Assembly: GCA_964650975.1 (NCBI GenBank)
Contig: CAZYWA010000423.1
Span: 1-7,163 of the forward strand
Direction: 5' to 3'
Origin: CAZYWA01 sp964650975 [NCBI: uncultured bacterium]
Lineage (GTDB): Bacteria; JADJOY01
DNA: 7,163 nt
The notes beneath the pieces are model-generated. The model ran no database searches. It was not told the origin of the DNA and saw nothing but the letters and a program-made list of their open reading frames with translations. Shown piece after piece: positions 1 through 5,081 of the stretch; the first letter of the stretch is position 1, and each line of letters opens with the position of its first letter. Both the position numbers and the translations under genes were made by a program.

Positions 1-1
1 T

Positions 2-205
2 CCGACGCCAGCGGACGGGCATGACGCGAGGGACTGCGCTCTCTGTCAGATCGTGCTCAACCCGTCGCAGGTGTCGTCGGGTCCTTCCGTCGACCCGCTG
101 CCCTCGATCGAGCATCTCGCGACGATCGGATCCTCGATCCCGGATTCGTTCGCGCTCTCGCCCCGCTGGTCCGCTGCCTCACCTCGCGCCCCGCCCATCG
201 CCTGA
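2..205 (+). CDS. C-terminal part of a small H/C-motif protein (DUF2946-like, tentative)
   Basis: The frame is open from the left edge of the window and ends at TGA 203-205, giving the last 67 residues of a protein whose start lies outside. The visible part begins with a His/Cys motif, GHDARDCALCQ, and ends in APPIA. Third codon positions are mostly G or C, as in the clear genes here, and the competing frames give arginine/serine-rich nonsense. The motif and the short Pro-rich tail recall DUF2946-type small exported proteins often found beside copper or zinc genes. The product of 4506-4937 has a comparable H/C cluster (RHGPHACVW) and ends in LAPPV, so the two may be distant relatives placed on either side of the ABC genes. 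The gene is partial and the family call is tentative. No function can be assigned beyond possible metal binding. Confidence 0.45.
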   Translation, partial: PTPADGHDARDCALCQIVLNPSQVSSGPSVDPLPSIEHLATIGSSIPDSFALSPRWSAASPRAPPIA

Positions 206-291
206 GCTGCGCTCGCTGACCGAAGCCACCTCGTCCGGACTCGATCCGCGAGGTGCTGGTTGGCCGTTGGCAGACTCGCTGGCATAGGCCG

Positions 292-315
292 CGTGCCCCG
301 CTCGAGCGGGGCACG
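292..315. promoter_or_regulatory. Perfect 24-bp GC-rich palindrome before the ABC ATPase gene
   Basis: The half-site CGTGCCCCGCTC is followed immediately by its exact reverse complement, centred between 303 and 304. The element ends 14 bases before the ATG at 330 and 5 bases before its Shine-Dalgarno sequence. As DNA it could be a dimeric repressor operator. As RNA it would fold into a 10-bp G/C stem with a UCGA loop, which could end the upstream transcript, protect the operon mRNA or impede ribosome loading. No T-run follows it, so it is not a canonical intrinsic terminator. It does not resemble the AT-rich Zur box of enterobacteria. Confidence 0.6.
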
Positions 316-320
316 GCGGT

Positions 321-326
321 GGGAGG
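321..326 (+). promoter_or_regulatory. Ribosome binding site of the ABC ATPase gene
   Basis: GGGAGG lies only 3 bases before the ATG at 330, closer than usual. It is the only good Shine-Dalgarno match near a start in this frame, and the protein starting at 330 lines up with the normal N-terminus of MacB/LolD-type ATPases. It lies just downstream of the 24-bp palindrome, so a hairpin there would sit against the ribosome docking site. Confidence 0.6.
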
Positions 327-329
327 CGC

Positions 330-1034
330 ATGGCTGTCCTCAACGTCACCAATCTCAAGAAGAGCTTTCGCTCGCCGGACGGCGAAGTCGTGCCGATCGT
401 CGACGTCGAGCGGTTCACCCTCGACGCCGGTGCGCAGACCGCACTCGTCGGGACGAGCGGCTCGGGAAAGACCACCTTCCTCCACCTGCTGGCCGGAATC
501 CTCGAGCCCGACGCGGGACGCGTGGTGGTCGCGGGACAGGAGATCACCGGCCTCGAGGAGGCCGCACGAGACCGCGTACGCGGCCGGCACGTGGGCTACG
601 TGTTCCAGACGTTCAATCTGCTCCAAGGCTACTCGGCGATCGAAAACGTGCTGCTTGCCATGCGCTTCGGGCGTGGCGCGGATCGTACCGACGCGGAGGC
701 GCTGCTCGTGCGCGTCGGCCTCGGCGACAAGTTGCACCATCGCCCGCGGGAGCTCTCCGTCGGCCAGCAGCAGCGGGTCGCCGTTGCGCGAGCCCTCGCG
801 AATCGCCCCGCGTTGGTGCTGGCCGACGAGCCAACCGGAAACCTCGATCACCGCCACGCACGCGAGGCGCTCGCCCTCATTCGCGAAACGTGCACCGAGA
901 GCGGTGCGGCGTTGCTCATGGTCAGCCACGACCGCGACTTGCTCGCGAGCTTCGGCGAGGTCCTCGCCCTCCACGATCTCAACCGCGCGGCGCGCGACGA
1001 GAACGGCGATCCGCGCGACCGGAGCCGGTCGTGA
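330..1034 (+). CDS. ABC transporter ATP-binding protein, MacB/LolD/HrtA type
   Basis: This 234-residue cytoplasmic ATPase hydrolyses ATP to drive the membrane permease encoded next to it. All NBD motifs are visible in order: Walker [10 protein letters not shown] (41-49), Q-loop Q93 in YVFQTFNLL, signature LSVGQQQR (142-149), Walker B with catalytic glutamate LVLADEP (162-168, E167), D-loop GNLD (170-173) and switch histidine H200 in MVSHD. The length is normal for the MacB/LolD class, and the GNLD and FNLL motifs are typical of it. The signature reads LSVGQ rather than LSGGQ, a variant I recall from related mechanotransmission ATPases, so activity is probably intact. The gene overlaps the permease gene by GTGA, which implies coupled translation. 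Family assignment is secure; the substrate cannot be read from an NBD. Metal handling is inferred from neighbours, while lipoprotein release or heme export are the usual alternatives for the class. Confidence 0.95.
   Translation: MAVLNVTNLKKSFRSPDGEVVPIVDVERFTLDAGAQTALVGTSGSGKTTFLHLLAGILEPDAGRVVVAGQEITGLEEAARDRVRGRHVGYVFQTFNLLQGYSAIENVLLAMRFGRGADRTDAEALLVRVGLGDKLHHRPRELSVGQQQRVAVARALANRPALVLADEPTGNLDHRHAREALALIRETCTESGAALLMVSHDRDLLASFGEVLALHDLNRAARDENGDPRDRSRS
1016..1031 (+). promoter_or_regulatory. Stem-loop covering the permease Shine-Dalgarno
   Basis: CGACCGG (1016-1022) and CCGGTCG (1025-1031) are exact inverted repeats separated by two bases, giving a 6-bp G/C stem with a four-base loop in RNA. 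The hairpin contains the GGAG (1021-1024) that should serve the permease GTG at 1031, and includes the G of that start codon. Ribosomes finishing the ATPase gene would melt it, so it is a plausible device tying permease synthesis to ATPase translation. The inverted repeat is seen directly; the role is inferred. Confidence 0.4.
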
Positions 1035-2314
1035 GCGCCGCGGGGTCACAGGGTCGGCTCGGCGCGCTGGCGCTCATGGTACGGCGCAGCTTGCGCCAGC
1101 ATGCGCTCTCAACTGCCGTGACGGTCCTCTCCGTGGCGCTCGCGAGCGGCCTCACGATGGCGGTGTTCGCGGTGCGCGACGAAAGCCGCGCCGCGTTCAC
1201 CGGTGGTGCCACGAGCTTCGACGCCGTGCTGGGGGCGCGCGGCAGTCAGCTCCAGCTCGTGCTCAATACGGTGTTCCACCTCGAAACCTCGGCCGGCAAC
1301 ATCCCGTGGACGATGTACCAGGCGATGCGCGCCGATCCGCGCGTCGCTGCGGCTATCCCCTACGCGGTGGGCGACAACTTCCACGGGTACCGGATCGTTG
1401 GCACCACCGCCGAGCTCTTCACGCGCTTCGAGGCGAGCAAGGGCCATCCGTACAAGTTCGGGAGCGGCGGTCGGGTGTTCGATCCCGACAAGCCCGAGGC
1501 CGTGATCGGCAGCATCGTCGCGCGCCGGCTCGGCCTCGACGCCGGATCGACCTTCCATCCGTTCCACGGTGTGATCTACGACGAGAGCGCACAGCACTCC
1601 GAGACCTACACGCTCGTCGGCGTGCTGGAGCCCACCAATACGCCGTCGGATCGCGTGCTGTGGATCCCGATCGACGGCGTCTTCCGCATGTCCGGCCACG
1701 TGCTGCGCGGGACCGGTACCGAATACGTGGCTCAGGAGGGTGTCGAGATCCCCGACGAGCACAAGGAGGTGAGCGCCGTGATGATCAAGCTGCGCACACC
1801 GCAGGCCGGGATGATGCTCGACCAGACCATCAACAAACAGGGCAAGGTCGCGACACTCGCGTGGCCGATCGGCCGCGTCATGGGCGAGCTACTCGACAAG
1901 ATCGGGTGGATGACCCAGGTGCTGGCGCTGGTCGCGTACCTGGTGGTGATCGTCGCGGCCTCGTCGGTGCTGGCGAGTCTCTACAACACCATGAACGAAC
2001 GGCGCCGCGACTTCGCGATCCTGCGCGCGCTGGGCGCGGGCCGCGGCACGGTTCTGGCCGCGATCGTCCTCGAGTCGACGGCGATCACGGTGTTGGGTGC
2101 GCTCGCGGGCCTCGTCGTCTACATCGCCATTCTCGTGGGCGTAGCCTCGGTGCTGCGCGATCAGGTGGGCGTGGTCCTCGATTTGACGCGCGTGCATCCC
2201 GCTCTCGTGGCCACGCCGTGCGCGGTGGTGGCCCTCGGCGCGCTGGCCGGCCTGCTGCCGGCGTTCAAGGCCTATTCGACCGACGTCGCCAGCAATCTGG
2301 CGCCAGTCTCGTGA
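1031..2314 (+). CDS. FtsX/MacB-like ABC transporter permease
   Basis: This 427-residue inner-membrane permease is the partner of the preceding ATPase. The layout is the four-helix MacB/FtsX plan: an N-terminal helix near 25-48, a large extracytoplasmic domain (about 49-296), then helices near 297-318, 342-369 and 391-410. The cytoplasmic loop NERRRDFAILRALGA (322-336) is the classic FtsX-domain coupling segment, and the tail KAYSTDVASNLAP is typical of HrtB/DevC-like permeases. The outer domain has a small histidine cluster, FHPFHG (H176, H179) plus H189, that could touch metal. The start is GTG 1031, overlapping the ATPase stop and preceded by GGAG at 1021-1024; ATG 1076 is an in-frame alternative. 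Such proteins usually move or extract substrates by mechanotransmission rather than through a channel. Family is secure; substrate and direction are not. It is not the divisome FtsX, because no ftsE-type context is present. Confidence 0.93.
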   Translation: MSAAGSQGRLGALALMVRRSLRQHALSTAVTVLSVALASGLTMAVFAVRDESRAAFTGGATSFDAVLGARGSQLQLVLNTVFHLETSAGNIPWTMYQAMRADPRVAAAIPYAVGDNFHGYRIVGTTAELFTRFEASKGHPYKFGSGGRVFDPDKPEAVIGSIVARRLGLDAGSTFHPFHGVIYDESAQHSETYTLVGVLEPTNTPSDRVLWIPIDGVFRMSGHVLRGTGTEYVAQEGVEIPDEHKEVSAVMIKLRTPQAGMMLDQTINKQGKVATLAWPIGRVMGELLDKIGWMTQVLALVAYLVVIVAASSVLASLYNTMNERRRDFAILRALGAGRGTVLAAIVLESTAITVLGALAGLVVYIAILVGVASVLRDQVGVVLDLTRVHPALVATPCAVVALGALAGLLPAFKAYSTDVASNLAPVS

Positions 2315-2327
2315 CGGAGACCACGCG

Positions 2328-2867
2328 ATGAACCGGATTAGGCAGTGGGACATGTTCAGGTCGCGGAGTCGCACCGCGGCAGCATCGACTGCCTTCTTGG
2401 CGCTGCTTCTCCCCCACCCGGGGAACGCCCACGAGCACAAGCCGCCACACCAAGGTGCGCTCCAGGTGCTCGGAGACGAGGCCGCGCACGTCGAGCTGGT
2501 GCTCGACCGCGACACCGGCAAGCTCACCGCCTACGTGCTCGACGGCGAGGCGGAGAACGCGGTGCGAATCGCGACGCCCTCGCTCCCTCTGGTGATCCGG
2601 GCCGTCGAGCCCGCTCCGGGCTCGGGCTCGCCGCCCGCAACCGTCGAGCTGCGCGCGGTGCCGAACGTGCTCACGGGCGAAACGGTAGGGGACACCTCGC
2701 AGTTCGAGGCGACGGTGAAGACGCTCCAGCACGTCGATCGCTTCGAGGGAACCTTTCCGCGCGTCGACGTTAAGGGCACCCGGTTCGCGGACGTCGCGAT
2801 CTATTACCCCGAAGGGAACGAGGCACACGAGGCCAAACACGAGGAGCACGCAGGAGGTGGGTCGTGA
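2328..2867 (+). CDS. Exported His-rich protein, putative periplasmic metal binder
   Basis: The 179-residue product has an N-terminal signal-like segment (basic residues to R15, hydrophobic 17-28) with likely cleavage after GNA at 34. The mature protein then opens with HEHKPPH (35-41) and ends with H167, H171 and H174 in an Ala/Glu/His tail, so His clusters sit at both ends. The core HVELVLDRDTGKLTAYVLDG matches a small beta-rich domain I recall from uncharacterised periplasmic proteins beside metal efflux or uptake genes in planctomycetes and proteobacteria. I know no characterised member. The gene starts 13 bases after the permease stop with GGAG at 2316-2319. ATG 2352 (M9) is an alternative start giving a more usual signal peptide. 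It overlaps the next gene by GTGA. A metal chaperone or binding protein for the ABC pair is the likeliest role, inferred from the histidines and context. Confidence 0.75.
   Translation: MNRIRQWDMFRSRSRTAAASTAFLALLLPHPGNAHEHKPPHQGALQVLGDEAAHVELVLDRDTGKLTAYVLDGEAENAVRIATPSLPLVIRAVEPAPGSGSPPATVELRAVPNVLTGETVGDTSQFEATVKTLQHVDRFEGTFPRVDVKGTRFADVAIYYPEGNEAHEAKHEEHAGGGS
2852..2860 (+). promoter_or_regulatory. Strong ribosome binding site for the first DUF3299 gene
   Basis: AGGAGGTGG contains the full anti-Shine-Dalgarno complement and ends 3 bases before GTG 2864 (the AGGAGGT core is 5 bases away). It lies inside the last codons of the His-rich protein gene and decides in favour of the GTG in the GTGA overlap over later candidates. 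Confidence 0.75.
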
Positions 2868-3655
2868 AAGAACGGGAGCGTGCCGGTGGGTCGAGAGGTG
2901 GGACGGCCAGGTGGCGCCGCGCGTCCGTCGTGGCGCTGGTGTGGCTCGTCGGCTCGTCCATCACCGCCTCGAGATCGCCCGTGCGACGGATGGGGCCGAT
3001 CTCCTACTCTCGCGGGTCGAGCGCGGCGAAGTCGCCATTCACGTGGTTCTGGACCGAACCCACGATGGCGCTCGCGGACTCGGGATCGGGCGGTGCCGGC
3101 GCGAGCCCCGGCGCCCCCGCGGCAGGTGCGCCGAACCCGGCGCACACGGTGATGCCGCCCAGCGGTAGCCACGCGCCATCGATTCCCACCGAGCCCGCCG
3201 CCGACGGGACCTATCCGCTCTCGCTGGCGCAGCTCAGCTCGTTCGACTACCAGGTGCCGTCCGACGACGACGTGAAGAACGCCGACGACGACGCCAGCAA
3301 GCTCCCGGACCAGATTCCGGCGCCAGTCCACGCGCTCGACGGCAAGTCGGTCTCCCTCGACGGTTTCATCCTGCCGCTCGACATCGGCACCGACGAGATC
3401 CGCCGCTTCGTCCTCTCGCCCAGTCTCGCCGGCTGCTGCTGGGGCGGTCCCACCAAGATGAACGACTGGGTCGACGTCCACGTGTCGAAGAAGGACCTGG
3501 GCGAGCGCCTCTCGCGGATGGACCCCACGGTTCCAATCACCGTGTGGGGAAAGCTGGCTGTGGGAGCCGTGATCGAGAACGGCTGGGTGGCGAGTCTCTA
3601 TCGGATGGAGCTGGAACGGGTGGCGCCACGCGAGGCGAAGGCCGCCGGCTCGTGA
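2864..3655 (+). CDS. DUF3299-type exported protein, copy 1 (CCWGGP motif)
   Basis: This 263-residue protein starts at GTG 2864, overlapping the previous stop. A basic N-terminus and hydrophobic stretch (about 20-35) look like a signal peptide or anchor. A low-complexity Ala/Gly/Pro/Ser linker (about 72-92) leads to the conserved part from NPAHTV (91-96). The DUF3299-like core follows: LSLAQLSSFDY (119-129), IPAPVHALDGKSVSLDGFILPLD (151-173, motif ALDG..V.LDGFILPL), then the adjacent cysteines C191-C192 in CCWGGPTKMNDWV, and a last segment with GKLAVG and SLYRM (to 248). Family members typically have a CC.G..P..N.WV pattern and are uncharacterised; the cysteine pair suggests metal or disulfide chemistry outside the cytoplasm. 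Compared with copy 2 there is an extra stretch of about 40 residues between signal and linker whose codon composition fits another frame better, so residues 36-72 may be wrong. Role inferred: accessory protein of the ABC system. Confidence 0.82.
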   Translation: MKERERAGGSRGGTARWRRASVVALVWLVGSSITASRSPVRRMGPISYSRGSSAAKSPFTWFWTEPTMALADSGSGGAGASPGAPAAGAPNPAHTVMPPSGSHAPSIPTEPAADGTYPLSLAQLSSFDYQVPSDDDVKNADDDASKLPDQIPAPVHALDGKSVSLDGFILPLDIGTDEIRRFVLSPSLAGCCWGGPTKMNDWVDVHVSKKDLGERLSRMDPTVPITVWGKLAVGAVIENGWVASLYRMELERVAPREAKAAGS

Positions 3656-4317
3656 GAGGCTCGGAGAAGACAGGTCGCGAGCGCGCGCCGAGGCGCGGGA
3701 CGCTGCTGCGCCTCGGCTCCCTGGGCTTGGCGCTCGTGGCCGGCGCAAGGGTGCCGGCCGGCGCCGCGAGCGCGGACGGAGGGTCGCACGGCGTCCCGAA
3801 CCCGGCCCATACGGTGATCCCGGCCAGCGGTGTCCCGGTCGCGCCGCTCCCGACGCGGCCTGCCGCCGACGGCACGTACCACCTGTCGCTCGCGCAACTC
3901 GGCTCGTTCGACTACCAGATGCCCTCGAGCGCCGACCTCGAGCGAACCAGCGGCGACCCGAAGGGCCTCACCGACCAGATCCCGAGTGCGCTGCGCGCGC
4001 TCGACGGAAAGCGGGTGTCGATCGACGGGTTCATCCTGGAGATGGACTTCGACGACCGGCAGATCCGGCGTTTCCTCCTTTCGCCGAGCGTCCCGGGCTG
4101 TTGCTGGGGGGGCCCCACGAAGATGAACGACTGGGTCGACGTGAGCGTGCCGAGCCGCTCGCTCGCCGCCCGGCTCGCGACCATGGACGACACCGCTCCC
4201 ATCACCGCCGTTGGAAGGCTCGCCGTCGGGGAGATGATCGAGGGCGGCTTCCTCGTAAGTCTCTATCGAATGGTGGCTGACCAGGTCGGTCCGCGCGTCG
4301 CCGGCTCGAGATCATGA
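3652..4317 (+). CDS. DUF3299-type exported protein, copy 2 (CCWGGP motif)
   Basis: This 221-residue paralog sits immediately downstream of copy 1. The frame is open further upstream, but GTG 3652 makes a GTGA overlap with copy 1 and places a signal sequence at the N-terminus: PRRGTLLRLGSLGLALVAG (13-31) is basic then hydrophobic. The RR pair hints at Tat export, but position +2 after RR is Thr, so Sec export is as likely. From NPAHTV (50) to SLYRM (207) it aligns without gaps to copy 1 residues 91-248, with about 60% identity by hand count. CCWGGPTKMNDWVDV (C150, C151) is fully conserved. The cores differ mainly in the loop between DYQ and DQIP, and in IGTDE versus DDRQ. No strong Shine-Dalgarno precedes it, so translation is probably coupled. 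Both copies keep their conserved residues, suggesting both are functional, perhaps as a heterodimer or with different ligands. That last point is inference. Confidence 0.85.
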   Translation: MRGSEKTGRERAPRRGTLLRLGSLGLALVAGARVPAGAASADGGSHGVPNPAHTVIPASGVPVAPLPTRPAADGTYHLSLAQLGSFDYQMPSSADLERTSGDPKGLTDQIPSALRALDGKRVSIDGFILEMDFDDRQIRRFLLSPSVPGCCWGGPTKMNDWVDVSVPSRSLAARLATMDDTAPITAVGRLAVGEMIEGGFLVSLYRMVADQVGPRVAGSRS

Positions 4318-4506
4318 CGTCCCACCACCTGCCAGTTGATCGTGCTCGCCCTGAGCGTGCTGGTGGGCGTGCTGAGCGTGGTCGTGGGCCTCGCGGCGTC
4401 CGTGAGCTATGGAACCGCTACGGGGGCGAGCATCGCGCGCGCGAGCGCCTTGATCTTCGGCGCGTTCCCTTTCGCGAAGGTCATCGTGCGGCGTGCTTCG
4501 ACGTGA
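4318..4506 (+). pseudogene. C-terminal relic of an ABC-3 family metal permease (ZnuB/MntB type)
   Basis: The frame directly following the DUF3299 stop (TGA 4315-4317) is open for 62 residues to TGA 4504-4506. It encodes two hydrophobic helices, LIVLALSVLVGVLSVVVGL and ASALIFGAFPFAKV, joined by a turn with TATGASI. In ZnuB/MntB/TroC permeases the last helices are joined by a comparable (P)TGATI loop, and the LSVLVGVLSVVVGL pattern is typical of that position, so I read this as the permease C-terminus without its other helices. No ATG exists in the frame; TTG 4336 and GTG 4342 are possible but lack a Shine-Dalgarno. The stop overlaps the next start as TGATG, as expected if an intact permease gene once preceded 4506. 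A deletion, an insertion of the DUF3299 genes or a chimeric assembly could all produce this. A translated two-helix miniprotein is the alternative. Confidence 0.6.
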
Positions 4507-4937
4507 TGAAGTTCGCCGCGGATTTCAGCAGGCGAAGTCGCATCGTGATCCGGCGAACGTTCCTGCGTGCCCTGGTCCGCGGGCTGCTAGGCGGCCTGTT
4601 CGCACTGGCACCGAGCCTCGATCTGCTGCTCTTTCACGGCGGCGGCCTGGAGCACGGTCAGACCCCGTGTCACGCCGGCCTCATGGCGGCGGGTCCTGCG
4701 TCGCCCGTTGCGCAACCACAAGGGGCCGGGCGCCCAGACCAGCCGGAGCCCTGGCAAGAATCGCACCGCCACGGTCCTCATGCGTGCGTCTGGGCCGCGC
4801 TCGCCGCACACGCACTGGCCCCCATCGCTGGTCCGCCGTGCACGCTTCACGCGGCAGTCCTCAGGTCCCCCGCGGTGGCGGTATTCGCCGCGCTGATTCC
4901 TGGCCGCACCGCAACCGGACTCGCGCCTCCCGTCTGA
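4506..4937 (+). CDS. Small H/C-rich membrane or exported protein (DUF2946-like, tentative)
   Basis: ATG 4506 overlaps the stop of the permease relic as TGATG. The frame is open back to 4314, but the upstream part is arginine-rich and is the shadow of the permease frame, so the 143-residue product from 4506 is preferred. A basic N-terminus (R9-R25) precedes a hydrophobic segment (about 26-43), then FHGGGLEHGQTPCH (43-56) and a second cluster HRHGPHAC (87-94), a Pro/Gln-rich linker between them, and a hydrophobic Ala-rich C-terminus ending LAPPV. Histidines 44, 50, 56, 87, 89, 92 with cysteines 55 and 94 could bind a transition metal. Resemblance to DUF2946-type proteins, and to the fragment at 2-205, is by pattern only. 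No Shine-Dalgarno is evident, consistent with translation coupled to the former permease gene. Function unknown; metal handling is inferred. Confidence 0.6.
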   Translation: MKFAADFSRRSRIVIRRTFLRALVRGLLGGLFALAPSLDLLLFHGGGLEHGQTPCHAGLMAAGPASPVAQPQGAGRPDQPEPWQESHRHGPHACVWAALAAHALAPIAGPPCTLHAAVLRSPAVAVFAALIPGRTATGLAPPV

Positions 4938-5013
4938 TCCTCTCCGCGTCTCCCAACTCGCGCGGCCGATAGGCGGCTGCGCGCCGTTCAAGTTCAAGCG
5001 CCGGGTCCGCCCG

Positions 5014-5041
5014 CGCGGCCGAGTCCTTTCCTCGGGCCGCG
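5014..5041 (+). promoter_or_regulatory. Stem-loop in the leader before the receptor gene
   Basis: CGCGGCCGAG (5014-5023) pairs with CTCGGGCCGCG (5031-5041) with one bulged G, around the 7-base loop TCCTTTC. It lies in the 144-base gap between the H/C-rich gene and the receptor and ends 40 bases before the receptor ATG. No T-run follows. It could be a weak terminator of the upstream operon or a leader structure of the receptor mRNA. In DNA this G/C-rich, inverted repeats also arise by chance. Confidence 0.35.
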
Positions 5042-5067
5042 TGAGAGCGCGTGGCCATTCACGGCGC

Positions 5068-5075
5068 AGAGAGGA
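5068..5075 (+). promoter_or_regulatory. Ribosome binding site of the TonB-dependent receptor gene
   Basis: AGAGAGGA ends 6 bases before ATG 5082. It supports 5082 as the start, which also gives a normal signal peptide. The ATG at 5075 is out of frame with the receptor. Confidence 0.65.
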
Positions 5076-5081
5076 TGCTTC

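Noticed and set aside
206-329. Zur-like AT-rich operator, tRNA or CRISPR in the spacer before the operon
   Set aside because: No AT-rich dyad, cloverleaf or spaced repeats are visible; only the GC palindrome at 292-315 stands out.
57-1049. 330-codon open frame on the minus strand opposite the ATPase gene
   Set aside because: It is antisense to a gene with every NBD motif. Long antisense frames are expected in high-GC coding DNA, and the product shows no recognisable domain.
253-2331. 692-codon + strand frame spanning the ATPase and permease genes
   Set aside because: Its product is Arg/Ala/Pro-rich without motifs; the two overlapping genes in the other frames have complete family signatures.
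2804-3748. 314-codon minus-strand open frame across the DUF3299 copy 1 region
   Set aside because: The product is Arg/Gly/Ala-rich low-complexity sequence typical of an antisense shadow, and it spans three + strand genes.
4314-4505. N-terminal extension of the H/C-rich protein back to ATG 4314
   Set aside because: The extension is arginine-rich without features, while the neighbouring frame over the same bases encodes permease-like helices. ATG 4506 in a TGATG overlap is the better start.
4986-4998. GTTCAA direct repeat in the receptor leader
   Set aside because: Two copies of a 6-base word are too short to support a regulator site or repeat element.
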